From: CBDUQN01 sp965369375
GTDB taxonomy: Bacteria; Krumholzibacteriota; Krumholzibacteriia; Krumholzibacteriales; Krumholzibacteriaceae
Length of the DNA: 18,598 bases
Assembly: GCA_965369375.1 (NCBI GenBank)
Contig: CBDUQN010000060.1
Location: 1-18,598, forward strand
Direction of reading: 5' to 3'
Position 1 is the first letter of the stretch. Every line of letters starts with the position of its first letter. The notes under the pieces were generated by a model. It saw only the letters and a program-made list of their open reading frames with translations, did no database searches and was not told where the DNA came from. Positions 1 through 8,593 of this stretch are shown piece by piece. Position numbers and translations under genes: made by a program.

Positions 1-7
1 ATACAAC

Positions 8-35
8 TCAGGGGAAGCTATTTGCCTTCCCCTGA
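8..35. terminator. Terminator-like hairpin of the upstream unit
   Basis: Perfect 10-bp inverted repeat (TCAGGGGAAG at 8-17 with CTTCCCCTGA at 26-35) around an 8-nt loop. It lies before the promoter at 68-97 and probably ends a transcript that enters from the left. No T-run follows, only AAAAAC, so Rho-independent termination is not certain; it may be a 3'-end stabilising stem. Confidence 0.5.
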
Positions 36-67
36 AAAACTGGGGAATGTCCAAACGTAATACGGTC

Positions 68-97
68 TTGACGCGGCTCTGATTGTTCTGGTATAAT
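68..97 (+). promoter_or_regulatory. Sigma70-like promoter for the 231-935 gene
   Basis: TTGACG (68-73) and a perfect TATAAT (92-97) are separated by 18 bp. The predicted transcript starts near 104, which gives a leader of about 127 nt before the ATG at 231. Confidence 0.75.
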
Positions 98-101
98 ATC
101 G

Positions 102-137
102 CTTCGGAAACATCAAAGGCCAGACACTTTTCCGAAG
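102..137 (+). promoter_or_regulatory. 5' leader hairpin
   Basis: A 9-bp perfect stem, CTTCGGAAA (102-110) with TTTCCGAAG (129-137), falls at the very 5' end of the predicted mRNA. It is followed at once by GGGG and TTATTACAC. A stem at this position usually protects mRNA from 5' decay. The AGGGG...TAC pattern just after it recurs in other leaders of this window. Confidence 0.5.
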
Positions 138-230
138 GGGTTTATTACACAGAAAGAGCGAGGGGGGCAGTATCCCTGTCGCTTATGAGCGTAGCGACGA
201 CAGATCGAATTTGTACAGAGGGGGTGAACG

Positions 231-935
231 ATGAAGATACTGAAAATACTCTTTTCGGTTTCCATCTCTTTGGTGCTGGCGCTGCCCGTTCTGGCGCAGT
301 GCCCGAATCAGGGTGAATATTCCACGACAGACAGCCTGCTCGACGGCCGCTATTCCGAGGCGTGGTGCGGAGCGGGCGGCGAACCGATTATGCCGGGAAG
401 ACCGGGCAATACGGGCAATGGCATGTCCTGGAACGGAATCAATCTCGGTACGCAGTGGAGACTATGGGGAATGTACATCGACGGCGATGGCGCTGTGGAG
501 GTAGCCCGCAATGTCAGCGGGATAGGCAACGGATGGATCGAGTACGAGACGAACTATCTCGGAGGTCAGTTCTGGCTTACCAAGGACTTCTCCTGGAGTG
601 ACGGGATCAATGATCTGACGGGCAATGTCACTGAATTCAACATCAGAGCGAGAGTCACGCTGGTAATGGGAGAGGTAGTCGGAACCACCTCGAATATCTA
701 TATGAGAGGCGAGTTCCCCGATTGTCCCAATTGTGTTCTCGAATATACCCTAGCCAATGCCATGCTCGTGTGGAGGAGTGATTGGGCTGCAACGGAACCG
801 GCGAACTACCCCGATTTCCTGTGCGGAGCAGCGAGCGGGGAGCTCTATGATGTCTGCTGCATGACGATCAAGATCCACTGCGGCACACCAACGGAAAACA
901 GCACGTGGGGAGCGATCAAGGCGATCTATCGGTAA
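231..935 (+). CDS. Secreted eight-cysteine protein with SWGxIK C-terminal tail (copy 1)
   Basis: Family not recognised. The 234-aa product has a clear signal peptide (residues 1-22, cut likely after V-L-A before Q23-C24). C24 is not in a lipobox because Gln precedes it. The mature part has eight cysteines (24, 46, 165, 168, 198, 209, 210, 217), including a CxxC and a CC pair, so disulfides are likely outside the cytoplasm. It is colinear with the 235-aa product of 8594-9301, almost without gaps; shared blocks include G-E-P-I-x-P-G-R-P-G-N-T, W-G-M-Y-I-D-G and Y-E-T-N-Y-L-G-G-Q-F-W-L. The protein ends T-E-N-S-T-W-G-A-I-K-A-I-Y-R, a tail also found on the unrelated 7776-8360 product. The start is fixed by the signal peptide and by the ribosome site AGAGGGGGTGA (218-226 core). 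It is a monocistronic unit with its own promoter and terminator. Function unknown; probably a small surface or envelope protein. Confidence 0.93.
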   Translation: MKILKILFSVSISLVLALPVLAQCPNQGEYSTTDSLLDGRYSEAWCGAGGEPIMPGRPGNTGNGMSWNGINLGTQWRLWGMYIDGDGAVEVARNVSGIGNGWIEYETNYLGGQFWLTKDFSWSDGINDLTGNVTEFNIRARVTLVMGEVVGTTSNIYMRGEFPDCPNCVLEYTLANAMLVWRSDWAATEPANYPDFLCGAASGELYDVCCMTIKIHCGTPTENSTWGAIKAIYR

Positions 936-968
936 CGCTCCGAGAGGTTGACAATCTATCAGTAGCAG

Positions 969-997
969 CGGGCTGACCTTGCCGGTCAGCCCGTTTT
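969..997 (+). terminator. Rho-independent terminator after the 231-935 gene
   Basis: A 10-bp perfect stem, CGGGCTGACC (969-978) with GGTCAGCCCG (984-993), encloses the 5-nt loop TTGCC and is followed by TTTT (994-997). Confidence 0.88.
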
Positions 998-1069
998 CAT
1001 CATCGATCCGTTGTATTCACACTTCGGCAGTGGATAAATCCCCAGTCTCTTTTGCCCTTTTGCTTTTTA

Positions 1070-1098
1070 TTGACAGCGATAGCTCGATGGAGTATACT
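1070..1098 (+). promoter_or_regulatory. Sigma70-like promoter for the 1323-8360 operon
   Basis: A perfect TTGACA (1070-1075) and TATACT (1093-1098) are spaced by 17 bp. The start point would be near 1105, inside the palindrome CCCTTAAGGG (1105-1114). Confidence 0.8.
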
Positions 1099-1104
1099 AA
1101 CCAT

Positions 1105-1322
1105 CCCTTAAGGGGGCGTGTATTCTTTAATCATTAAGTCAAGTTCGCGTTCTTCGGCCTGTATTTGTGCGAGGGGAGGTTCGGTATGTACATAAGACCG
1201 CCTTAATTCGGTCCAATCACGATTCGTATTTTACTTAAAAGCGGTAACATCCTAAGGGGACTCAGCAAGTAAATATCATTCACGCAATTCAAACATTTCT
1301 ATATTCAGCAACGGGGGGGGTC
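1105..1322 (+). promoter_or_regulatory. Long 5' leader of the large surface-protein operon
   Basis: About 218 nt of untranslated leader with no credible ORF. It holds the palindrome CCCTTAAGGG at the likely start point, the palindrome TATGTACATA (1185-1194), and a hairpin GACCG (1196-1200) with CGGTC (1209-1213). The same GACCG can alternatively pair with CGGT at 1182-1185, so two exclusive folds are possible. Just before the ATG lies a run of eight G (1313-1320) in place of a normal GGAGG site. No known riboswitch class was recognised. Confidence 0.45.
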
Positions 1323-4300
1323 ATGAATCATTACAAAATTATTATTGTAATCCTGTCTGTGGTTGCGCTTCTCGGTATTGGCTTGCCTGGCGCTACTGCA
1401 ACCATCGAGGTGAGCCAGCCGGTACAGGTGACGAGCGACAGCTACTATGAACGCGGTCAATCCGTCGTCTATGACGGGACGTATTACTGGCTCTTCTATG
1501 GCAGATCGGCAAGCGTTACCGGCAACTACCAGAACGACAATCCGGACGTGAGCGATTACCAGATCTACTACAAGAAGGCCACGACGGTTGCGGGTCTCGC
1601 CTCAGCGACACCGGCCGCCGTACCGGGGGCGGCCAGCTGTTACATCGGCGAGATCGGCTCGGCCTATCACGGCGGGTATGTGTGGACATTTGCCTGTCTG
1701 CCATCGACCACCTATACGGACCGCAGGAGCCTGTACGGATGGTACACCACCGACGGCTCGAGCTGGACGCAGGTCGCCGACATGGCGGATAATTTGCCGG
1801 ATGGAGCCGCTCACCACGACGAGACGTCATTCGACGGCAAGCTCTTCATCATGGCGAACTATCCTGACGGTAATTCGGGGTGGCATACGAAGTGGACATC
1901 AGATCCGACGGCGGGCACGATCACCTGGAGCTCCTATGTGCCGCTCAACTCCGTTTCGAACCTGATCAACGGGACGGGGCATTTCTACGTCGAGGGCACG
2001 AACCTCTACATCGCAGTTCTCAGAACCTCGCCGACGAAAGACAACAAGATACTCCAGTACGTTCCATCTCCGGAAGGCTGGACGGAACTCGGCACGGCGA
2101 GCTCGACCGGATGGGATCCGACGCTGCTCAAGGTGGGAAGCACCTACATGTTCGCGCAGGCTCCCTGGGTCGGTGCCGAAACCAGACAGTACCTCATCGC
2201 GTGGTACGGCTCCAGTCTCTCGACATTGCTCAGCGGCTCGTCCTATATGGTGTCCGAGGCGCGCTACGGCTCGAATACCTGGGTCGAGATGTGGCCGATC
2301 GGCTTCACCGACGCGGGAAGCACGAGCTACATCTTCTTCAGCTCGGAGCGCGACGAGCCAGCCGCCGAGGGGACGGGCAACATCTGGTATTTTGAGGTCA
2401 ATTGGGCTCCGAGCCGCGACCACTATACGTATATCCAGGAGGCGATCGGTGGTGCCGCCGCTTCGGATATCGTAAATGTGGCCGCGGGCACCTATGAGGA
2501 GCGTCTGATGATATCCAAGTCGCTCGACCTCCGTGGCGCACAGTACGGCGTCGATCCGACGGCAATGGGCGCAAGGACGAATCCGGCCGATGAGTCCATT
2601 GTCGACATCACCGGCCTCTCTGTTCAGAACCCGAATGTCGCGGTGGAGATTCCGAGCGGCGTTACGAATGTATCCCTGGCCGGATTCTCCCTAACCGGGA
2701 GCCCGACATCCTACTACGCCGATGAGTCGGTCATCCGCTGCTGGGATGATAATCTTACTATTGCAGACAACATTTTCGATGGTTACATGGGCGTTCTCTA
2801 TAAGGGAAACGATAACCTGACGGTCGAGCGCAACCGGATGGTCGTCAACAAGGGAGGTGTCTTCGTTCAGCCGAATGCGGCAACGAGTGTGACGATTGCG
2901 GACAATACCTTCTCGCTCGGCGGCACCCCCGCCGGTGACGAGTCTGCAATGTATCTTACATCAACGAATACCGCGAGCGTAACAGGCAACACGGCGACCG
3001 GTTTTGTCAATGCGAAGGGAATCGCCGGCAGTAACCTGACCAATGTAACGGTGTCGGGGAATACGTTCACCGGTAACAAGGACGCCATATCGTTCTGGGG
3101 GAACACCACTTTCATTACGATCAGCGATAACGATCTCAGCAACTCCCTTCGGTTCGGCATCAGCATCAAGGGTCAGGACATCACGATTTCCGGCAATATC
3201 GTGACCAACTGCGCGGATGTCGGAATCAATGTCGACCGCCATGTGATCGATACCGAACGGGTGACGATCTCTGACTGTGACCTCAGCGGGAACACGAACT
3301 ACGGTGTCAAGGTCAATATCGGCACGGTGACGGAAACAGTCGACGCTTCCGGCAACTGGTGGGGTTCGAACGCTGCGGCCGCCGTGCTGTCGGAGGCCAA
3401 CGCCGGCGCGGGTGTCGATTACACACCGTGGCTCGATGACGGCACCGACACGAGCGTGGATCCCGGTTTCCAGGGCGACTTTTCCACACTCCACGTCGAC
3501 GACGACAGCCCGCAGGTGGGCTCGACGGGGAGGGTCCAGGAAGGTGTTGATCTGGTAACGGGAAGCACCGTCTACCTCGAGCCCGGCACATACGAGGAGC
3601 AGGTCGAGATAGATAAGGATATGACCCTCTCGGGTGGTGGCGGTGGAGGCGCCCGCACGATACTTTCACCTGACATCCTGACGAAGTATTTCACGACGAG
3701 CGCCGACAACTATCCGATCGTCTACATTCACGACGCCGACGATGTAACGCTCGAGTACCTGACCATCGACGGCGCGGGCAAAGGGAACGCGAACTACCGT
3801 TTCCTCGGTATAGCGTTCCGCAACGCGGGCGGCACGGTGAACGATGTAGAGATCAAAGATGTCCGCGACACGCCGTTCAGCGGTGTGCAGCACGGTGTGG
3901 CATTGTATACGTACAACGTCGACACGATCTCGCGTAACGTCAACGTCTATAACTGCACATTCACCGGTTTTCAGAAGAACGCGATGGCGCTCAACGCCGG
4001 CGCGACGACGCCGCTCGTGGTCGATGTGCAGCACAACGATATCACGGGAGCCGGCGAGACGGGTGTCACCGCCCAGAACGGAATCCAGGTCTGGGCCGAG
4101 CTCGCCACCGGGACGGTCGACAGCAACACGGTGACCGGCATCGGCTACAACGGCGGAGGCTGGGTAGCGACCAGTATCCTCAACTACTATGCCGACCTGA
4201 GTACCACCGGTAACGTGATCAGCAACGGCCATATGGGCATCTATTATTACGACGGAGAGGGAACGATCAGCGGCAATGATCTGACCGTCGCCAAGATGGG

Positions 4301-6818
4301 CGGCTCCTGCTATGGGATCCTCGCCAGCGACCCCGCCGATGCGATTCCATCGCCGTTTGGTGAAGAGGAGATGCTCGGTTCATCGCGCGGCGGAGCGCTC
4401 GGAGCGCCGCTCGCGGTGCTCGATGTCGATATCATCGGAAACACCGTGACCTTCGACGGTGCGGACAGTACCGGCACGTACGGCATCGAAGCGGACGCCG
4501 GCTACGGTCCCGACGATCTCGATGTCACGATCAACTACAACACCGTTTGCGGATTCGAGATCGGCATAGAGATCTGGAAGTGCACCTCGAGCTGTGATAC
4601 CGGTGTCTTCACGAGCGTTGTGGCAAACTACAACTACATCGGCTGCAACGACTACGGCATGCGGTCAAACGCCGACTACATAGTTTCGGACGGCCGCTAC
4701 AACTGGTGGGGAGATGCAACCGGTCCTTATCATGCATCCCTGAATTCTTCGGGTCTCGGGGTCAACGTTTCCGACTATATAGACTTTGATCCGTGGCTCC
4801 TCGGGCCGAACGAGATCAGTGTTGTGCCGCCGTATGACATTACGAACTGCACAACGAATTTGACGTATACCTTCCACATCGAGCAGGCAGGCATACCGGA
4901 TACGATCAGAGGTTATGACGTAACCTTTACGATCGATCTCGGTGTGGTCACCGTCGCCTCGATCACCGAAGGCCCGTACCTCGACGCTTTCGGTGACGGT
5001 CAGTTCTACTGGACCGACAAGGGTGGCGGTGTTTACACGGTGAGCTGCGCCATTCTAGGCGGGGAAACCTTCGCCACGGGCCCAGGCGATCTCTTCACCG
5101 TCGAATTTGCACCGATTGCCGAGGGAACAAGTGATATCCTCCTTTCGGATCTCAAGCTTCGTGATCCGGACAACGTGCCGCTCTCCGTGGCGGGTGCCGA
5201 CGGTGAGGTTCAGGTCGACTGCACCGTGCCGACGATGGAGGCGATCGTCGAGCTCGAAAACGAGTGCTACAACACGGCGCCGATATTCAGCAATTTCGGA
5301 TTCGACGACGATGTGAGCCTCGATCTCGCCGAATACCAGATCGATGCCGACGGCTGGAACACGATCTTCAGCGGCATCGATGTGCCCGAGTGGAATGACG
5401 ACGGGTGGGCGCTGCCCGGCTTCGGGGGTCTCTCAGAGGGCTCCCACACCGTCTACTTCCGCGTAAAGGACATGGCGGGCAACTGGAATGGCGAGGGCGT
5501 GCCCAATCTGTACAGCTGGGACTTCATCAAGGATGCGGTGGCGCCCGATCCGCCGACGGACTTTACGGCGATGCCGGGTCATAACAAGGTGCACCTGACC
5601 TGGACGAATCCGGCGAGTGATGTGAGCTTCGTCGGTGTCGAGATTCGGCTCGTCGGCTGGCATGATTATCCCGAGTACGGAACACCGGGCCTGGCCGCGC
5701 CGGGTTATCCGGCGAATGAGACCGAGGGCACGCTCGTGACCCAGACCGGTCTCGAGGCCTACGAAGACGATCCGCGCACCCCGCGTGATATCTATTACTA
5801 CTCGGCGTTCAGTTACGACTGTGCCGGCAACTACAGTGCCTTGGGCATCGCCGCCTTCGATCGTGCGACGAGCTACTGGCTCGGCGATTACGACTCGACA
5901 GGCGTTGTGAACATCAGCGATCTCGTGCCGTTCTCCAGCGCCTTTGGGACGAGTGACGGCGGAGGCGGCTGGGATCCGTTCTGTGACTGGGGTCCATCGG
6001 ACGACTGGTCGCGTTTCGGGATTCCGCTGCCGGATAACACGATCGACTTCGAGGATCTGATGATCTTTGCGATGAACTACGGCAACGTCACTCCTCTCGG
6101 CATGACCCCGCTTGTCGCGGGCAAAACGATCGAGGATCTCGAGAACCTCGTGCGTTTCGAGCTCGTGCGGGGATCGGTCGCGGACGGTGTCGTTGTCATG
6201 TCGCTCGTGATGAGCACCGATGCGAAGAGCCTCAAGGGATTCAGCGTGACGGTGACGGTAAATGGTGAGCTCGTTCGTATCGAACGCGGCTCGCTCTTCG
6301 ATGGCGCCGGTGAGCTTTTCTTCGGCACGGTGCCGGGAACCGACGGCGAAGTGAGTCTCTGTGCCGCCGCCCTCGGTGTGTCGCTGCCGTTCGAGAGAGA
6401 GGGTGAAGTGGCGAGGCTGCACGTGCGGCAGCAGGGTGAACCGGTAGTGGTGCAACTGAATCGGATCGATCTCAGGGACATCGACAACCGTCGGAATGTG
6501 ACCGAGGTCGAGGATGAGTACGAGGTGCCGTTCGTGCCTGCGGCAACGGTGCTGAACCAGAACTATCCGAATCCGTTCAACCCGGTGACGACGATTACAT
6601 ACGATGTATCGAAAGCCGGTCACGTGACGATCCAGCTCTTTGACGTGGCGGGTCGTTTGATCCGCACGCTGATCGATCAGCGCAAAGATGCCGGCCGGTT
6701 CCATATCGAGTGGAACGGAAAAGACTCCAACGGTGCAACGGTGCCGAGCGGTCTTTACTTCTACCGGATGCATACAGCCGGTTACACCGCGACGAGAAAG
6801 ATGATTCTCTTGCGGTAA
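1323..6818 (+). CDS. Giant secreted multidomain protein: beta-propeller-like region, two beta-helices, cohesin-, Fn3- and dockerin-like modules, C-terminal sorting domain
   Basis: The 1831-aa product has a signal peptide (about 1-26). Residues 27-365 look like a sialidase/glycoside-hydrolase-type propeller (repeating Y-D-G-x-Y-Y-W-L, F-D-G-K-L-F, V-G-S-T-Y-M strands), but no catalytic set could be named. Two right-handed beta-helices of the pectin-lyase type (PbH1 repeats rich in N-x-I-S-G-N) follow. Each opens with a G-T-Y-E-E rung (389-393 and 755-759) and closes with N-W-W-G (678-681 and 1127-1130). Then come a cohesin-like domain (about 1163-1298), an Ig-like segment (about 1299-1400) and an Fn3 domain (from A1407). 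Next is a dockerin-like pair, G-D-Y-D-S-T-G at 1521-1527 and D-N-T-I-D-F-E-D at 1571-1578, then a second cohesin-like region (about 1600-1725) and a FlgD-like sorting domain (about 1745-1831, N-Y-P-N-P-F-N-P at 1747-1754). Likely a cell-surface or released polysaccharide-binding or -degrading protein. First gene of a probable operon. Confidence 0.93.
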   Translation: MNHYKIIIVILSVVALLGIGLPGATATIEVSQPVQVTSDSYYERGQSVVYDGTYYWLFYGRSASVTGNYQNDNPDVSDYQIYYKKATTVAGLASATPAAVPGAASCYIGEIGSAYHGGYVWTFACLPSTTYTDRRSLYGWYTTDGSSWTQVADMADNLPDGAAHHDETSFDGKLFIMANYPDGNSGWHTKWTSDPTAGTITWSSYVPLNSVSNLINGTGHFYVEGTNLYIAVLRTSPTKDNKILQYVPSPEGWTELGTASSTGWDPTLLKVGSTYMFAQAPWVGAETRQYLIAWYGSSLSTLLSGSSYMVSEARYGSNTWVEMWPIGFTDAGSTSYIFFSSERDEPAAEGTGNIWYFEVNWAPSRDHYTYIQEAIGGAAASDIVNVAAGTYEERLMISKSLDLRGAQYGVDPTAMGARTNPADESIVDITGLSVQNPNVAVEIPSGVTNVSLAGFSLTGSPTSYYADESVIRCWDDNLTIADNIFDGYMGVLYKGNDNLTVERNRMVVNKGGVFVQPNAATSVTIADNTFSLGGTPAGDESAMYLTSTNTASVTGNTATGFVNAKGIAGSNLTNVTVSGNTFTGNKDAISFWGNTTFITISDNDLSNSLRFGISIKGQDITISGNIVTNCADVGINVDRHVIDTERVTISDCDLSGNTNYGVKVNIGTVTETVDASGNWWGSNAAAAVLSEANAGAGVDYTPWLDDGTDTSVDPGFQGDFSTLHVDDDSPQVGSTGRVQEGVDLVTGSTVYLEPGTYEEQVEIDKDMTLSGGGGGGARTILSPDILTKYFTTSADNYPIVYIHDADDVTLEYLTIDGAGKGNANYRFLGIAFRNAGGTVNDVEIKDVRDTPFSGVQHGVALYTYNVDTISRNVNVYNCTFTGFQKNAMALNAGATTPLVVDVQHNDITGAGETGVTAQNGIQVWAELATGTVDSNTVTGIGYNGGGWVATSILNYYADLSTTGNVISNGHMGIYYYDGEGTISGNDLTVAKMGGSCYGILASDPADAIPSPFGEEEMLGSSRGGALGAPLAVLDVDIIGNTVTFDGADSTGTYGIEADAGYGPDDLDVTINYNTVCGFEIGIEIWKCTSSCDTGVFTSVVANYNYIGCNDYGMRSNADYIVSDGRYNWWGDATGPYHASLNSSGLGVNVSDYIDFDPWLLGPNEISVVPPYDITNCTTNLTYTFHIEQAGIPDTIRGYDVTFTIDLGVVTVASITEGPYLDAFGDGQFYWTDKGGGVYTVSCAILGGETFATGPGDLFTVEFAPIAEGTSDILLSDLKLRDPDNVPLSVAGADGEVQVDCTVPTMEAIVELENECYNTAPIFSNFGFDDDVSLDLAEYQIDADGWNTIFSGIDVPEWNDDGWALPGFGGLSEGSHTVYFRVKDMAGNWNGEGVPNLYSWDFIKDAVAPDPPTDFTAMPGHNKVHLTWTNPASDVSFVGVEIRLVGWHDYPEYGTPGLAAPGYPANETEGTLVTQTGLEAYEDDPRTPRDIYYYSAFSYDCAGNYSALGIAAFDRATSYWLGDYDSTGVVNISDLVPFSSAFGTSDGGGGWDPFCDWGPSDDWSRFGIPLPDNTIDFEDLMIFAMNYGNVTPLGMTPLVAGKTIEDLENLVRFELVRGSVADGVVVMSLVMSTDAKSLKGFSVTVTVNGELVRIERGSLFDGAGELFFGTVPGTDGEVSLCAAALGVSLPFEREGEVARLHVRQQGEPVVVQLNRIDLRDIDNRRNVTEVEDEYEVPFVPAATVLNQNYPNPFNPVTTITYDVSKAGHVTIQLFDVAGRLIRTLIDQRKDAGRFHIEWNGKDSNGATVPSGLYFYRMHTAGYTATRKMILLR

Positions 6819-6836
6819 GTAATCAGGAATCAGTAC

Positions 6837-6864
6837 TGGGGGGGCGCAGTGATGTGTCCCCCCA
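6837..6864 (+). promoter_or_regulatory. Intercistronic G/C hairpin
   Basis: TGGGGGG (6837-6843) can pair with CCCCCCA (6858-6864) across a 14-nt loop, 19 nt after the stop of the 1831-aa gene. No T-run follows, so it is more likely a stem that stabilises the upstream message or reduces downstream expression than a full terminator. Its position disfavours a start of the next gene at 6849 or 6852. Confidence 0.45.
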
Positions 6865-6926
6865 ACACGGTCAGGACTGTTATGAGGGGATGCCGCGAAT
6901 ATGGCAGCCAGGAGCGGGAGCGTTCA

Positions 6927-7757
6927 GTGGCGCTGAAGCTTTTCATCATCGTAGTGGTGCACATCGCTGTGTTGACAGGTGCTACGGTGGGATACGGCAT
7001 GCAGATTCAATCCGCCGCCGATCCTCACCTTGCCCTGGATCCGCTTCAAACATACGTTGAGCCGGGCGAGCTCTGCACGCTGCGGGTATGTGTAGACGAT
7101 GCCGTCGATTCTCTCAGTTGCTTCGAGGTCTATCTTTCGTTCGATTCACTGCTCGTTTCGTGTGTTTCCGCCGAAGAGGGTCAGCTTTATAAAGATGCAA
7201 CGGATCCGACCTTTTTCGACTGGGAACTCGTGACTCCCGATACGGTAACGGCTGTCGATTGCGTTCTCGGATACCGCACGTTTGTTCTCGCACCCGGCGA
7301 GCTGGTAACGCTTGTCTTCAGTGCATTGAACCACGGTATCTGCGAGGTGCGGATCACGAAGGTGCGGCTCTGGGACATAGATCGGATTGAGCTCGCTCCC
7401 ACGATAGGTCAATCCGCAGAGATTATCATTGGGAGCTCGAGCGGGGAACGTCCAACAATCCCCGGCGCAATGCAGTTATACAACTACCCCAATCCGTTCA
7501 ATCCGACAACGCAACTGGTTCTGTTTGTGGAGTCACCCTTGGGGCTGTTCGATGAACAGGAAATCACTGTTTCGATCTATGAGCCGAGCGGAAGAAAAGT
7601 CCGGTCACTCTATCATGGGAAGCTGCCGGTTGGCAGAAACAATGTGCCGTGGGATGGGAGGAATGATGCGGGAACTATCGTTGCTGCGGGAATATACTTC
7701 GCCATTGCAACAACAGAATGGGACATGGCAAAGAGGAAACTTGTTATTATCAGATAG
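6927..7757 (+). CDS. Secreted cohesin-like protein with FlgD-like C-terminal sorting domain
   Basis: I chose the GTG at 6927 because GGAGCGGGAG (6911-6920) ends 6 nt before it and the product then opens with a compact signal peptide (A-L-K-L-F-I-I-V-V-V-H-I-A-V, residues 2-15; cut near 24-30). In-frame starts at 6849, 6852 and 6882 would only lengthen the n-region; 6849 and 6852 lie in the G/C hairpin. With this start the product has 276 aa. Residues about 35-170 show the cohesin pattern: P-G-E-L-C-T-L-R-V-C-V-D, then F-E-V-Y-L-S-F-D-S-L-L, then A-P-G-E-L-V-T-L-V-F-S-A-L. Residues 184-276 form the sorting domain (N-Y-P-N-P-F-N-P at 186-193, ending K-L-V-I-I-R). It follows the 1831-aa gene by 108 nt and precedes the next gene by 18 nt, so it is probably in the same operon. 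A cohesin-like partner for the dockerin-like module of its neighbour is plausible but unproven. Confidence 0.87.
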   Translation: MALKLFIIVVVHIAVLTGATVGYGMQIQSAADPHLALDPLQTYVEPGELCTLRVCVDDAVDSLSCFEVYLSFDSLLVSCVSAEEGQLYKDATDPTFFDWELVTPDTVTAVDCVLGYRTFVLAPGELVTLVFSALNHGICEVRITKVRLWDIDRIELAPTIGQSAEIIIGSSSGERPTIPGAMQLYNYPNPFNPTTQLVLFVESPLGLFDEQEITVSIYEPSGRKVRSLYHGKLPVGRNNVPWDGRNDAGTIVAAGIYFAIATTEWDMAKRKLVIIR

Positions 7758-7775
7758 ACAACGGGAGAAAGCATA

Positions 7776-8360
7776 ATGGCGTCAAAAGCTCTGGTACTTA
7801 CGGCGATGATGCTCGTGACAGGCATTGCGGCACCACAGGTGTTACTGGCGGAGTGCGAGTTTTCAATTGCGCTCCTGGATGCCGTGGAATGCGTGCTATC
7901 AATTGTACCACCGGATACCACTGTAATTCTGGGTGACGACGATCCTTTTGTGCTGCATGTGTGCGTCGACAGTGGCGCGGTCGATCTGATGGGCTACAAT
8001 ATCACCGTTCAGTTCGATGAATCCTTGTTGGAGGTTCTCGAGGTCGAAGAAGGTGCGCTCCCCGCGAATTCAGGGCACGAGACATTTTTTTACTGGCTCA
8101 ATGAAGGGTTAGGTAACGACTTCGTGCTCATCAATGGCGCGATTCTGGGAAAAACCGTCAATGGCCCAGGCGTGCTGTTCGATATCACATTCAGGGCGCT
8201 CGCTGAGGGACTTGCCGATATCGAGATCATAAGCAGCGACTTGCGAAATAATCTGAACGCGCAGATCGCCCACTCCGACAGCAGCGGCTCTGTGTGCATT
8301 ATTATACCGGTTGGTACCGAGGAATCGTCCTGGGGATTGATTAAAATGATTTTCAGGTAA
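7776..8360 (+). CDS. Secreted cohesin-like protein with SWGxIK C-terminal tail
   Basis: The 194-aa product has a signal peptide (1-25, cut likely after L-L-A before E26-C27). Residues about 40-178 match the cohesin pattern: F-V-L-H-V-C-V-D-S-G-A-V-D-L-M-G-Y-N-I-T-V-Q-F-D, then L-L-E-V-L-E-V-E-E-G, then G-P-G-V-L-F-D-I-T-F-R-A-L-A-E-G. It lacks the FlgD-like domain of the preceding gene. Instead it ends T-E-E-S-S-W-G-L-I-K-M-I-F-R (181-194), nearly the tail of the two eight-cysteine proteins, whose folds are unrelated. The tail codons differ from theirs at many synonymous sites, so the likeness is at protein level. The start at 7776 has GGGAGA 8-9 nt upstream and lies only 18 nt after the previous stop, so the two genes are cotranscribed. 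No clear terminator follows. Probably a surface adapter or scaffold domain. Confidence 0.91.
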   Translation: MASKALVLTAMMLVTGIAAPQVLLAECEFSIALLDAVECVLSIVPPDTTVILGDDDPFVLHVCVDSGAVDLMGYNITVQFDESLLEVLEVEEGALPANSGHETFFYWLNEGLGNDFVLINGAILGKTVNGPGVLFDITFRALAEGLADIEIISSDLRNNLNAQIAHSDSSGSVCIIIPVGTEESSWGLIKMIFR

Positions 8361-8437
8361 TATAATTGACCATTAAGAAACAATTCGAAGTAACTGCCAT
8401 GCATTTCAAGGAGTTACGTGAGATATGTTAATAAGAC

Positions 8438-8466
8438 TTGACAGAATGACAAATTTTATCTAGAAT
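8438..8466 (+). promoter_or_regulatory. Sigma70-like promoter for the 8594-9301 gene
   Basis: A perfect TTGACA (8438-8443) and TAGAAT (8461-8466) are spaced by 17 bp. The ATG at 8465 overlaps the -10 box, so it cannot be the translation start. The leader runs from about 8473 to 8593 and carries AAGGGGG at about 8509-8515. Confidence 0.8.
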
Positions 8467-8593
8467 GCCTTTGCGATTTACAGTATACTGGAATCGTGGC
8501 TTGTCTCAAGGGGGTGATCTACGGAAGTTTTATTACGGAATTGAACAGAGGTTCTGGAGTGATCCGTTGAAATTTGGGTATTGGAGGGGAATC

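Noticed and set aside
300..302. Cys24 of the eight-cysteine proteins as a lipoprotein anchor
   Set aside because: The residue before Cys is Gln in both copies, which does not fit the lipobox; cleavage before Gln by ordinary signal peptidase is more likely.
83..316. 77-codon + frame overlapping the start of the eight-cysteine gene
   Set aside because: It starts inside the promoter region upstream of the predicted transcript start, has no ribosome site and overlaps a well-supported gene.
5433..6773. 446-codon open frame on the - strand opposite the large surface protein gene
   Set aside because: It is antisense to a long conserved coding region. Its translation is Arg/His-rich with no domain, signal peptide or ribosome site; such frames are expected opposite GC-rich genes with this codon phase.
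8361..8437. Terminator after the cohesin-like operon
   Set aside because: Only a 6-bp inverted repeat (GTAACT at 8390-8395, AGTTAC at 8412-8417) with a 16-nt loop and no T-run; too weak to call.
8465..8593. N-terminal extension of the 8594-9301 gene
   Set aside because: The ATG at 8465 lies in the -10 box. The ATG at 8594 has a strong ribosome site and immediately gives a signal peptide.
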